Of a DNA stretch of 64,000 bases, positions 1-8,466 are shown piece by piece. A model generated the notes under the pieces. It was not told the origin of the DNA. It worked only from the letters and a program-made list of their open reading frames with translations, and ran no database searches. Numbering within the stretch: position 1 is the first letter of the stretch; the number at the start of each line of letters is the position of its first letter. This stretch comes from CAWIJJ01 sp963836405 (GTDB taxonomy: Bacteria > Acidobacteriota > Terriglobia > Bryobacterales > Bryobacteraceae): the NCBI GenBank assembly GCA_963836405.1, contig CAWIJL010000007.1:784772-848771 (forward strand), written 5' to 3'. Made by a program: the position numbers and the translations under genes.

Positions 1-101
1 TCGCGTGCCAGGACAGCGCTTCCATCCACTGACAGGCAGGCGGTTTGCGCGGGAGCGAAGCGCGCTAGACACACAAGCCCGAAAAGGATTCGGAAGTTCA
101 T
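1..101 (-). CDS. flgA: Flagellar basal body P-ring chaperone FlgA (N-terminal start only)
   Basis: The ATG at 101-99 overlaps the flgG stop codon as ATGA, and the frame stays open to the window edge. The 33 visible residues read as a signal peptide (MNFRILFGLVCLARFAPAQ) followed by a short mature start, CLSVDG. FlgA is a periplasmic chaperone for P-ring assembly and often follows flgG. The identification rests on position, the export signal and a few residues typical of FlgA, because the SAF domain lies outside the window. Confidence 0.6.
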   Translation of the reverse strand, partial: MNFRILFGLVCLARFAPAQTACLSVDGSAVLAR

Positions 102-889
102 CTGGTGATGTTGTTGACCTGCGAGTACATGTCGTCCGCTGCTTTCACCACTTTGGAGTTCGCCTCATAAGCCCTTTGGGCCACGATGAGATTGATGAAC
201 TCTTCTACGATGTTGACGTTGGACTGCTCCGTATATCCCTGAAGGAGGGTGCCCAGTCCTTCCTGTCCCCCCGGATTGGCGACTACGGGCTCTCCCGAGG
301 CATCGGTCGCCAAATAGAGGCTGCGACCCACGCTGTTCAAGCCGGCCGGATTCTGGAAATTCGCCAACTGGAACTGTCCCGCCCGCTGCGCGGCGGTCTG
401 GCCGGCCATCACGTAGCTGACCGTGCCGTCAGGTGCAATGGTGATGGATTGGGCGCCCGAGGGGATTGTGACCTGCGGCTCGACGGGATCGCCATCTGAG
501 GTCACCACGCTGCCCTCTTTATCCAGGTGAAAGGTGCCGGCACGGGTGTAGGCGATTTCTCCCGAAGCCCGGCGGACCTGGAAGAACCCACTTCCCTGAA
601 TGACCAGGTCGAGCGGATTTTCCGTGGCCGAGAAATTCCCTTGTGTAAAGATGATCTCGTTAGATGAAGCCCGCGTGCCAAGCCCTAGCTGCAACCCGGT
701 AGGCACGGTTGTCTGCTGGCTGGCCGAAGCTCCGGGCTGGACAATGCTCTGATAGAGGAGGTCCTGGAACTGGGCGCGCCGCATTTTATACCCGGCCGTG
801 TTCGCGTTTGCCAGGTTGTTGGCTATATTGTCGACGTTAAGTTGCTGGGCCGTCATTCCGCTGGCAGCGCTGTAAAGGGCGCGGATCAT
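98..889 (-). CDS. flgG: Flagellar distal rod protein FlgG
   Basis: The 263-residue product is the usual FlgG length (about 260). The N-terminus (MIRALYSAASGMTAQQLNVD, then NIANNLANANTAGYK) is the flagellar rod/hook signature. The C-terminal helix (NIVEEFINLIVAQRAYEANSK) packs against it in the assembled rod. FlgG polymerises outside the membrane as the distal rod between the proximal rod and the hook. The start overlaps the upstream unknown gene by four bases and the stop overlaps flgA, so the genes are probably translationally coupled. No frameshift is visible. Confidence 0.97.
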   Translation of the reverse strand: MIRALYSAASGMTAQQLNVDNIANNLANANTAGYKMRRAQFQDLLYQSIVQPGASASQQTTVPTGLQLGLGTRASSNEIIFTQGNFSATENPLDLVIQGSGFFQVRRASGEIAYTRAGTFHLDKEGSVVTSDGDPVEPQVTIPSGAQSITIAPDGTVSYVMAGQTAAQRAGQFQLANFQNPAGLNSVGRSLYLATDASGEPVVANPGGQEGLGTLLQGYTEQSNVNIVEEFINLIVAQRAYEANSKVVKAADDMYSQVNNITR

Positions 890-1623
890 GATTCCGCCCC
901 TCGGATTTCGGCTTGAATCATCCGATCGATATAGGATTGGGGATAGCCGTGATTATAGAAGTCGGCGATCAATCCGGGATTGACGACCTTCCCGTCCGGG
1001 AGGCGGACCATCAGATTCGGAACCGACTGCTGGAACGGGCCATTGGGCGCCATCGAGTTCTGCTCGAAGACAGTACCGCCGACCATTGCCGCAACCGCTG
1101 TCGCCGTGCTCGGGGTCGCGAAGTAGATGGGGTTGTAACCGTAGGTCAGCCCGCCAATCGTTCCCGTAGGCGTTTCAACCCACGGCTTTTCGCCAAACAC
1201 GGACTGAGCGGTAGGTGCTTCCCTCGGCGCCGGAGCAGCAGCATTCACTTGCGCTGCCGGTTGGGGCACGCCGGAGAAAACCGCTTTTAGGTCGGTGGTC
1301 GTGTTGGGATTTACTTTGACATCACCGAAAGGCGTGTGGATGATTGTCTCGCTGTTGCCGGATGTGACCGTAGGCGCGGAATTTGCCGCAGCGCCGGTGT
1401 TAATCGGAATGGTGGACGCAACGCCGCCGGAAGTTGGTCCTCTCTGGGCGGAAGTCGAAGCGGCTGCGTTCGACGGCGCGGTACCGGTTGTCCGTGCCTG
1501 CGTCGAGAGTTCTCTGGCCATCAGAGCCCCGAAAGCTGGGGCGCCGCCCCGCGTTGCCGGTTTCGTGGATGGCGTCCGGCCTGTTGCCGCGACGCCCGTG
1601 TTAAGTGGTAATCGATGAATCAT
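886..1623 (-). CDS. Unrecognised protein between flgF and flgG
   Basis: The 245-residue product is not one I recognise. Residues 1-150 are rich in Ala, Thr, Pro and Ser, low in complexity and probably disordered. The last ~100 residues look folded, with conserved-looking stretches such as GGLTYGYNPIYFATPST and LPDGKVVNPGLIADFYNHGY. There is no signal peptide or membrane segment. It overlaps flgG by four bases and lies 30 bp downstream of flgF, so it belongs to the rod operon. A role in rod or export function is inferred from position only. A FliK-like or muramidase (FlgJ-type) role was considered, but no supporting motif is visible. Confidence 0.75.
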   Translation of the reverse strand: MIHRLPLNTGVAATGRTPSTKPATRGGAPAFGALMARELSTQARTTGTAPSNAAASTSAQRGPTSGGVASTIPINTGAAANSAPTVTSGNSETIIHTPFGDVKVNPNTTTDLKAVFSGVPQPAAQVNAAAPAPREAPTAQSVFGEKPWVETPTGTIGGLTYGYNPIYFATPSTATAVAAMVGGTVFEQNSMAPNGPFQQSVPNLMVRLPDGKVVNPGLIADFYNHGYPQSYIDRMIQAEIRGAES

Positions 1624-1653
1624 TTGCCTTCCTCACACAGATTGCCTGATTGC

Positions 1654-2388
1654 CTACGAGTTAACTCGGGCAACCTCCTGAATCGCTTTGGCGTTCATTT
1701 CAACACCCATAGAGACCGCCTTCTGCAGCATTTCAAATTGCCGCATGACCCCCACCAGCCGCATCGCGGCTTCTGGTACCGCCACATTCGACGTTTCCAG
1801 CTTGCCTTGCATCATTTCGACGTCTGTCGCTTCGAAAACTGCGTTCGTGGGATCGGTGTTCTCAAAGCAGGATCCGCTCACCTTTCTGAGCGAAGCGTTC
1901 GTTTTGAAATCCACCACTGCCATCCGCCCGATCGTGCGCCCATCCTGTACGACGCTGCCGTCGCTTGCGATCTCAACGGGACGGTTGGACGTCAACTGGA
2001 TGTTGCCGCCGCCCACAGCGCGCAGCTTGTAGCCATCGCCATTTACGAGTTCGCCAGAGCTCGAAATCTGAAGACTTCCGTTTCTCGAGTAGAGGACGCC
2101 ACCAGGACCGTCAACTGCCAGCAGGCCCTTGCCGGAAAGCGCCACATCCAGCGGGTTACCCGTAGACTGAACGGTCCCTTGGGAGAAGTCGGTCCACCCA
2201 CGTTCGATGACCGGAAGCGTGGCGACGCCGAGCGGGCTCTCGGCTTGCTCGGAAACATAGAGGCCGTACGATTCACGGTCTGTCTTGTAACCGCTGGTTG
2301 TCGCGTTCGCAAGATTGTTGGCGAGCAGCGAAAGCGATTCAAGGCGTGATCGCAGTCCACTGGCGGCGGCTACAGTTAACGGATCCAT
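1654..2388 (-). CDS. flgF: Flagellar proximal rod protein FlgF
   Basis: The 244-residue product belongs to the rod/hook family. The start MDPLTVAAASGLRSRLESLS is chosen over an ATG 29 codons upstream because an AGGAAA ribosome-binding site precedes it and the N-terminal helix begins there. The motif LLANNLANATTSGYKTDRES follows, and the C-terminus has the expected helix (MRLVGVMRQFEMLQKAVSMG). FlgF forms part of the proximal rod. It is first in a minus-strand operon with the unknown gene, flgG and flgA, and diverges from fliK. FlgF is preferred over a second FlgG because it is shorter and flgG is next to it. Confidence 0.9.
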   Translation of the reverse strand: MDPLTVAAASGLRSRLESLSLLANNLANATTSGYKTDRESYGLYVSEQAESPLGVATLPVIERGWTDFSQGTVQSTGNPLDVALSGKGLLAVDGPGGVLYSRNGSLQISSSGELVNGDGYKLRAVGGGNIQLTSNRPVEIASDGSVVQDGRTIGRMAVVDFKTNASLRKVSGSCFENTDPTNAVFEATDVEMMQGKLETSNVAVPEAAMRLVGVMRQFEMLQKAVSMGVEMNAKAIQEVARVNS

Positions 2389-2443
2389 ATTTCCTGGGTG
2401 CTCTTGCAAATTGATGGCCCAAAGATTTTTCGCAAAAAAACCT

Positions 2444-2470
2444 GAAAATCTAAAGGGAATCTGCCGATAT
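2444..2470 (+). promoter_or_regulatory. Candidate sigma-28 (FliA) promoter upstream of fliK
   Basis: The sequence reads GAAA (2444-2447), 15 bases, then GCCGATAT (2463-2470), close to the flagellar sigma-28 pattern TAAA-N15-GCCGATAA. It points towards fliK, whose TTG start is 110 bp downstream, in the divergent region between flgF and fliK. The -35 has one mismatch. Function is inferred from sequence only. Confidence 0.45.
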
Positions 2471-2579
2471 GGCAATTGAGCGGGATCGCAGACGTCAATC
2501 TCTTGACGAATAGGATTTGACTGTCAAAACTACGACGGCATTTTTGCGACGTATCCCGTTGAAATCGCAGTGACGGGAT

Positions 2580-4631
2580 TTGGCTGTCGATCTGCTTTTT
2601 TCCCGGCGAGTGACCTCTGCCATCCATACGCCGGGCTCCACCGCGATCTCTGAGATCGGACTCACGTCCGACGCGTTCCCCCGTCCGGCAGATGAAGGTA
2701 GCTTCTCGGCTGAACTCCAACAGCTGCATCAGACCCTCGGATTCGCCCGCACGTACTCCCGACTACTGTCATCTGACTCGAACGTCGTCTCACCGGCCGG
2801 AAGCCCGGAACTGATTTGCGGATGCGACGCCGCGCTCGGCGTGCAGGGCCAATCCCCTGATGATTCCCCTATCGAAGAACCGTCCGCCAGCCCGATGGAC
2901 TTGCTCGACAACTCGCTTTCAGTTCAGAAATTATCTGGGGAAACGTTGGGCACAACTGATGCGGACCTTCCCGCCTGGCTTAGATATTCCGGCGCAATGG
3001 TGTCGCACCTTGGGGCGCAACTCATCCCCAATTCGGCGATTCCTCCGGTCCCTGTGAACAAGGCACCATCTGCGGAGGTAAAGTCGTCTTCTTCGGGCCA
3101 AGAGGCGGACACAGATGGAGGACACTCGCCCGCAACCAATGTTATGGGGGATGTGCCGTCCACCAGCCATCAATCTCTCCAGGTAGATCTCCCTGAAGCT
3201 GTCGAAACGGCGCGGCGGCAGCCGGCCGGCATTCTGCCTGAGCCCGCGACTCCGATTCTCCGGAATGATGCTTTCGATGCGGCGGGGTCTGCTCCGGCGG
3301 TCAGTGACCGGAGCGTGCGCATGAATTCGACCCAGCCGGGAAGTTTTAAGGATACAGAGGATTTCCAAATCGCAGTGGGCCAGCTTCCTGCCGGCACCAG
3401 TCCGGCATTTTCGCGAAGTCGAGATATAGGGGCAGGGCAGATGATGCTGCCACAGCCGGCGCCCACCGGGTCATCAGCGGAATGGAATCCGGGAACGGGA
3501 TCGGATAACGCGGCGCCATTCACCAGTGAACTTCCTGCGGGTCGAATCCCCGGCTGCGTCATGGACCAGAGCCGCGCCGCAGTTCCTGTCGAGACGTCTC
3601 AAGATGCGGAAAGTCCGACCCCCGAAGGTGCCCCAGCGAAGCCCCGGGGCGCTTCGGCCGATCGCGCCGGCCGCCCGACAGCTCACCAGAAGGGCCGTCC
3701 GCAGCCGGTATTCAATGATCTGCAAAACAGCATTTTCATGAACACTTCTGTGCTTGCGGACCGGCAGACCATCGAGAGCGCGGCGGATTCCGTACCGGAG
3801 ACGATCACTCCGCGCCAAATTGACCCTGGCCTCGAGAATGGCGGCCGCGCCGTAGTATCGGGTCCGGGGGAAGAAGACGTGGCGGCCGGCCGCCGCGCCG
3901 CAGAGCGCCCGGAGCGGGACGACGGCAAAAATAGGGACGTTCCGGCCGAATTGACACTGGCGCTGAAGGTACGAACCAAATTGCCCGCTGCGTTAGCCAC
4001 CGCTCGTGCAGTTGGACGAGTCACCGTGGCCGATAAGTTGGTCGCAACCGACACGCGCGCACCGCAAGCTCCGCCGGCTCAACTGATCGCCGTTCCGGAC
4101 TCCCGGCCAGCCACCCTGAGCACCGGCGGCGAACGGTACCAACGGCCGGCGCAAGCCTCCGCACCACTCACTGAACCAGTAGAAGTTCGCTTGCGGCAAA
4201 CACCGGAAAAGCCAATCATGCCGCTCAAGCGGCTTGATCTGGAGATCAATCGTCCGGGCGATGAACGACTGCAACTCCGCGTCCTGGACCGCGCCGGAGA
4301 ATTGCACGTCGCTGTGCGTGCCGGTGATTCAGATCTTTCCACGACTCTCCAGGAGGGTCTGCCCGCGCTGATGGAGCGGTTGGAGCAGACTGGCTATCGC
4401 GCCGAGGCCTGGCGTCCCACGCTAACAGGTGTTGCACAAAATGCCGAAAAGTCACCTGGTCCCGCCTCGCCACAGGCGGGCGATAATTCCTCGAATTCGC
4501 AGGGCTGGGCTCAGTCAGATCGCGGCGGGCAGGAACAGGGCAGTCGGGATCGTCCTCAATGGGTTGAGGAGTTGGAAGACAGCACCAAAGAAAGAAGATG
4601 GAAAGGAGTAAATCATGGCGAGCAGCGTTAA
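2580..4631 (+). CDS. fliK: Flagellar hook-length control protein FliK
   Basis: The 683-residue product has a long, poorly conserved, Pro/Ser/Ala-rich N-terminus. The C-terminal Flg_hook domain lies at about residues 535-620 (LKRLDLEINRPGDERLQLRV, then LHVAVRAGDSDLSTTLQEGL). FliK is secreted during hook growth and switches the export gate from hook to filament substrates. The frame begins with TTG at 2580. A later start is possible because the N-terminus gives no constraint. Its end overlaps flgD by 17 bases, and flgE follows, the usual arrangement for hook assembly genes. Confidence 0.85.
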   Translation: MAVDLLFSRRVTSAIHTPGSTAISEIGLTSDAFPRPADEGSFSAELQQLHQTLGFARTYSRLLSSDSNVVSPAGSPELICGCDAALGVQGQSPDDSPIEEPSASPMDLLDNSLSVQKLSGETLGTTDADLPAWLRYSGAMVSHLGAQLIPNSAIPPVPVNKAPSAEVKSSSSGQEADTDGGHSPATNVMGDVPSTSHQSLQVDLPEAVETARRQPAGILPEPATPILRNDAFDAAGSAPAVSDRSVRMNSTQPGSFKDTEDFQIAVGQLPAGTSPAFSRSRDIGAGQMMLPQPAPTGSSAEWNPGTGSDNAAPFTSELPAGRIPGCVMDQSRAAVPVETSQDAESPTPEGAPAKPRGASADRAGRPTAHQKGRPQPVFNDLQNSIFMNTSVLADRQTIESAADSVPETITPRQIDPGLENGGRAVVSGPGEEDVAAGRRAAERPERDDGKNRDVPAELTLALKVRTKLPAALATARAVGRVTVADKLVATDTRAPQAPPAQLIAVPDSRPATLSTGGERYQRPAQASAPLTEPVEVRLRQTPEKPIMPLKRLDLEINRPGDERLQLRVLDRAGELHVAVRAGDSDLSTTLQEGLPALMERLEQTGYRAEAWRPTLTGVAQNAEKSPGPASPQAGDNSSNSQGWAQSDRGGQEQGSRDRPQWVEELEDSTKERRWKGVNHGEQR

Positions 4632-4875
4632 TGCCATCGGCAGTTACAACAGTACCGGTGACGCGGCCGGCAATTCCTCGGCGCTCACTGGGACTGTCCC
4701 GAATCAGGAGCTCTTCTTGCAGCTGCTGGTGGCGCAAATCAAAAATCAGGACCCGCTAAACCCAACCGATAGTGTTCAATTCGTTTCGCAATTGGCGCAG
4801 TTCAGCGAACTGGAGCAGGTGATCGCCATCCGCGGCGTTCTCGAAGCAAAACAAACCGAAGCCGCAACGGCTTAG
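4615..4875 (+). CDS. flgD: Short hook-capping protein FlgD (N-terminal region only)
   Basis: The 86-residue product contains the conserved FlgD N-terminal core (LFLQLLVAQIKNQDPLNPTD, then FVSQLAQFSELEQV), then stops at KQTEAATA. Typical FlgD proteins are about 140-230 residues and continue into Tudor/FnIII-like domains that form the hook cap. No continuation is visible in other frames, and flgE begins 19 bp later with its own ribosome-binding site (AAGGAG), so the short form looks real. FlgD caps the growing hook. Whether this minimal form suffices is unknown. Confidence 0.9.
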   Translation: MASSVNAIGSYNSTGDAAGNSSALTGTVPNQELFLQLLVAQIKNQDPLNPTDSVQFVSQLAQFSELEQVIAIRGVLEAKQTEAATA

Positions 4876-4894
4876 ATTCAAGGAGCACTAGACC

Positions 4895-6160
4895 ATGTTC
4901 AATTCGTTTACGACAGCCCTCTCGGCCCTGAATGCGACATCGACTGCGGTCGATATCGTTGGAAACAACCTGGCAAATCTCAATACGGTTGGCTACAAAG
5001 CCAACAATGTGCAGTTTGCCGATCTCATGACCCAACAACTGGGTGGATCGGCAACTCTGACGGAGACAGCCTTTGGAGTAGGTCCGGCTCAAGCCGTCCG
5101 GCAATTCACCCAGGGCGCCATTCAACAGACCGCCGGCGGGCTGAATGCTGCCATCCAGGGCAACGGGTTCTTCGTCGTCACCAATTCCGACAATCAAACT
5201 CTGTACACCAGAGCGGGTAATTTCTCCCTTGATGCCAGCGGCACCCTGAGAACTGCCAGCGGTGCTTATGTGCAAGGTTGGAATGCGACCGGCGGTGTCG
5301 TGAATACGAATGCCGCGGTCGGCAACATCCTTGTGCCAATGAACGGCGTATTACCCGCCATCGCTACAACGAGCATGTCGGTGACTGTGAACCTTAACGC
5401 TGCCGGCGAAGTCGGCAAAGACAGCGGCACGTTCTCCGCCCCCATTCAGATTGTCGACTCGCTGGGCGGTATCCACACGCTGACCGCTACGTTTACAAAG
5501 ACCGCGGCCAACCAATGGGACTACGAAGTGACAATTCCGGATGAAGATCTGGGAATAGCGGCCACCACGCCTCCGACCCCACCTACTCCGCTGGTAACGG
5601 GAAGCGTGGAGTTTGATGGTACTGGAAAGCTGACGTCACCGGCACCCGGTTCCGCGCCGATCGACATCGACATTTCCGGCCTAGTGGATGGCGCCAACGA
5701 CATGAATGTGCAGTGGACCCTGTTCGACGGGAACGCTGGTTTGATCACGCAGTTCGGGCAGGGCAGCGGCGTCTCGGGAGCGTCGCAGGACGGCACGCCC
5801 GCCGGACAGATTACGAACGTCGGAATCGCGGATGGCGGCCTCATCATGGCGAACTTCTCCAACGGTCAACAAACGGTGGTGGGTATGCTCGCGGTAGCCT
5901 CCATTCAGAACCCGGAGACGCTCGTCGCGGTGGGGAACAACAATCTGCAGCCAACTTCGGAGACCGCGGCAGCCGCCATCGGCATCGCGGGAACAACCGG
6001 AAGAGGACAAATTCGGGGAAGCGCGCTTGAGTCGTCCACTGTGGATATCGCCACCGAATTCACTCATCTGATTACGTATCAACGAAGCTATCAGGCGAAC
6101 TCCCGGGTGATCTCCACGTCGGATCAGATGGTTCAAGACGTCATGAATCTGATTCGTTAA
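4895..6160 (+). CDS. flgE: Flagellar hook protein FlgE
   Basis: The 421-residue product is a normal FlgE length. The N-terminus (MFNSFTTALSALNATSTAVD, IVGNNLANLNTVGYK) and C-terminus (FTHLITYQRSYQANSRVIST, ending MVQDVMNLIR) are the coiled-coil D0 segments of hook proteins. The central part carries the beta-rich D1/D2 domains. FlgE forms the flexible hook outside the outer membrane. It follows flgD by 19 bp and precedes fliN by 8 bp, in one transcription direction. Confidence 0.97.
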   Translation: MFNSFTTALSALNATSTAVDIVGNNLANLNTVGYKANNVQFADLMTQQLGGSATLTETAFGVGPAQAVRQFTQGAIQQTAGGLNAAIQGNGFFVVTNSDNQTLYTRAGNFSLDASGTLRTASGAYVQGWNATGGVVNTNAAVGNILVPMNGVLPAIATTSMSVTVNLNAAGEVGKDSGTFSAPIQIVDSLGGIHTLTATFTKTAANQWDYEVTIPDEDLGIAATTPPTPPTPLVTGSVEFDGTGKLTSPAPGSAPIDIDISGLVDGANDMNVQWTLFDGNAGLITQFGQGSGVSGASQDGTPAGQITNVGIADGGLIMANFSNGQQTVVGMLAVASIQNPETLVAVGNNNLQPTSETAAAAIGIAGTTGRGQIRGSALESSTVDIATEFTHLITYQRSYQANSRVISTSDQMVQDVMNLIR

Positions 6161-6168
6161 GGCAGGCC

Positions 6169-6414
6169 ATGAACGAATCCGAGACATCGGTGCTAAATGA
6201 CGTGCCGCTCGAAGTGGAAGTCGCAGTGCCGGGCGTGAATATGCGTCTGGCGGACGTGCTCGAACTTGCACCCGGCCTGGTAATCGCGACTGTCCGAAGG
6301 AACGGCGACGTCGTCGACGTGTTCGCAGGCGGCGTCCGGATCGGCTGCGGCGAACTGTCTGTCAGCAAGCGGGGAGCGCAATTGAGAATGACTCGGTTGG
6401 GAGCAGCGGACTGA
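6169..6414 (+). CDS. fliN: FliN/SpoA-domain flagellar switch protein (first copy)
   Basis: The 81-residue product is essentially one SpoA domain: VPLEVEVAVPGVNMRLADVL, then LAPGLVIATVRRNGDVVDVF, then VRIGCGELSVSKRGAQLRMT. FliN forms the lower C-ring and docks the FliH-FliI export complex. It lies between flgE and fliO and overlaps fliO by one base. A second, longer FliN-like gene lies at 13,520, so the two may form a heteromeric ring or differ in function. Which one is the main FliN cannot be told from sequence alone. Confidence 0.88.
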   Translation: MNESETSVLNDVPLEVEVAVPGVNMRLADVLELAPGLVIATVRRNGDVVDVFAGGVRIGCGELSVSKRGAQLRMTRLGAAD

Positions 6415-6689
6415 TGGACTCCTTCGGTCAGCTTTCCGCAGTTGTTCTGGTGCTTGGGCTTCTCGGTGTGGGCCTGTGGGGCCTCAGGCGAATGGGGATC
6501 GCCAAGATCGGCATGTCTGGCGGCGGTAGGGGTCGATCCCTGCGGGTAGTGGAGCGTCTCGCCCTCACGCCGCAGCATTCCCTGCACCTTGTCCAGGTTG
6601 CGGATCGCACGATGCTGATCGCGACTTCGCCGGCCGGTTGTGCGATTTTGGCGAATGATGCTGCCAGACAGGGAGCGGAGATCCGATGA
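6414..6689 (+). CDS. fliO: Flagellar biosynthesis protein FliO
   Basis: The 91-residue product has one membrane segment near the N-terminus (LSAVVLVLGLLGVGLWGL). The cytoplasmic domain is typical of FliO: RSLRVVERLALTPQHSLHLV, then ADRTMLIATSPAGCAILA. FliO assists assembly of the FliP-FliQ-FliR export gate. The start overlaps the fliN stop and the stop overlaps the fliP start. This is the last intact gene before the frameshifted stretch. Confidence 0.9.
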   Translation: MDSFGQLSAVVLVLGLLGVGLWGLRRMGIAKIGMSGGGRGRSLRVVERLALTPQHSLHLVQVADRTMLIATSPAGCAILANDAARQGAEIR

Positions 6690-7437
6690 TCCGGAAGGCA
6701 AGCACGGTTCCCGCCCTGTTGTTCGTTGCGTGCCGCACGGTTTGTGCGGCATCTGCCCCGGCCCAGGCCAACACTCTGTTTGGCATCAACTTGAGCAAGG
6801 GCGGCGACAGCCTTGGCGTGCCGCTTCAGATTGTCCTGCTCCTGACCGTCCTCACGCTGCTGCCTGCCGTAGTGATGACGATAACGCCCTTCCTGCGGAT
6901 CACGATCGTCCTGCATTTTCTCCGGCAGGCCCTGGGCACACAATCCGCTCCTTCCAACCAGGTTTTGCTTGGCATCTCTCTGTTCCTCACGATCCTGGTC
7001 GTCCAACCGATGGCGATGGACATGTACCACCAGGGTTGGGAGCCGCTGCAAAACAACACCCTCACGGCCGAACAGGCCCTGGACACGGGGACTAAGCCGC
7101 TCAAAGCTTTCATGGTGCGCTTCGCACGGGAAAAAGACGTGGCCTTATTCCTGGAAATATCGCGATCCCCGAGGCCGAAGAGTCCCGATGACGTTTCCCT
7201 CCGTATCCTGATTCCGGCCTACATTCTTTCCGAACTCAAAGCGGGATTTCAGATGGGGCTGTGCTCTTTCTGCCGTTCCTGATAATCGATCTCGTAGTTG
7301 CATCGGTAACTCTGTCGATCGGCATGATTCAATTGCCGCCGGTCATGATATCGGCTCCATTCAAGATTCTCCTCTTCGTTCTCGCCGATGGATGGAACTT
7401 GCTCATCGGCTCACTGATGAAAGGGTTTTACTCATGA
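6686..7437 (+). CDS. fliP: Flagellar export gate protein FliP, one frameshift
   Basis: The frame from 6686 encodes a signal peptide and the FliP body (PFLRITIVLHFLRQALGTQ, LIPAYILSELKAGFQMG), then runs off at 7282. The missing C-terminus continues one frame away: VLFLPFLIIDLVVASVTLSI, then PFKILLFVLADGWNLLIGSL, stopping at 7435-7437. The break is in GGGCTGTGCTC near 7257, where one base appears missing. FliP forms the FliP5-FliQ4-FliR1 gate. The joined length is about 250 residues, normal for FliP, and both halves are well conserved. This is therefore either a sequencing error or very recent damage. Confidence 0.9.
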
Positions 7438-7704
7438 CGCCGGAATTTGTAATTCAGATCATCCGTCAGGCGCTAATGATGGCATTCTGGCTTGCCGCCC
7501 CGCTGCTGGCCGTTGGATTTGTAGTGGGCATTGTGATCAGTCTGGTTCAGATCGCAACATCAATTCAGGATAGCGGCTTCAGCACCATCCCGCGGCTGGC
7601 TGCATTCCTGCTCACCTTCATTCTCGCGCTGCCCTGGATGGTGCAGAAGTTGACTTCGTACACCGTTGTGATCCTGGGGGACATCAGCCGATATGGCGCG
7701 GTGA
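7434..7704 (+). CDS. fliQ: Flagellar export gate protein FliQ (3' end unclear)
   Basis: The start MTPEFVIQIIRQALMMAFWL overlaps the restored fliP stop as ATGA. Two membrane helices and the motif QIATSIQDSGFSTIPRL identify FliQ. A FliQ of about 89 residues should end near 7,700, but the frame runs on to 7,835 without a stop. A one-base shift near the fliQ-fliR junction probably removed the stop, so the end given here is approximate. Confidence 0.85.
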
Positions 7705-8465
7705 ACTGCAAATCCCGGTCGCAACATTGCTGGCATTTTTGGTTACCTTGGCGCGGGTCGCAGGGATTTTTGTGTTCCTTCCGCTGCCGGGCCTCAAGTC
7801 CGGCGTCGAGATGGCTCGGATCGTTTTGGCTGTGACGCTTACAATTGCTCTGTTTCCTGTCTGGCCACACGTCGCAACGGAAGATTTCAGCCGGCCAGTC
7901 GGCGCTTTGGATGATCTCTGAAGCAGGACTGGGCATTGGCATCGGCCTGGCTGTGTCCTTCGTGCTGGAGGCGGCAGGGGTTGCCGCACAGATTCTGGGC
8001 CTCCAGGCAGGCTACGCATTTTCATCGACGATAGACCCAACCACGCAAGCCGATTCCGGCATTTTGGTGATTCTCGCGCAACTCACTGCCGGACTTGTTT
8101 TCTTTGCCAGCGGCTTGGATAGGGAAGTGTTGCGGATCTTCGCACTCAGTGTGGAACAAACGCCACCGGGGTCGTTCGTGCTGTCCAGGGGCGCGGCCGA
8201 ACAGTTGCTCGCGGCAGCCGGATCGATGTTCTCCACCGGTCTCCGGCTGGCTTTCCCGGTTGTGGCGGTATTGGTGATGGTAGACATATCGCTGGCCTTG
8301 CTCGGCCGGATCAATTCACAGTTGCAGTTGCTGACGATCGCGTTCCCGATCAAGATGTTGGTTGCACTTTCCATCCTGGGCTTTGTCCTGAGCTCTTCTT
8401 CCACGCTGATGCGAATGGACAGTGAAGCCGCTTTCGGGGCTGCCCGAGGGCTGCTGGCTCATTGA
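7693..8465 (+). CDS. fliR: Flagellar export gate protein FliR, two frameshifts
   Basis: The product can be followed through three frames. An ATG at 7693 gives MAR. If one T near 7702 is dropped, the frame continues ELQIPVATLLAFLVTLARV and FVFLPLPGLKSG. Near 7,915 a second one-base shift moves the frame to WMISEAGLGIGIGLAVSFVL, which runs to the stop at 8465. Membrane helices span the whole length. FliR is the single-copy subunit of the export gate. The reconstructed length of about 257 residues is normal, and there are no in-frame stops apart from the shifts. Confidence 0.85.
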
Positions 8466-8466
8466 C

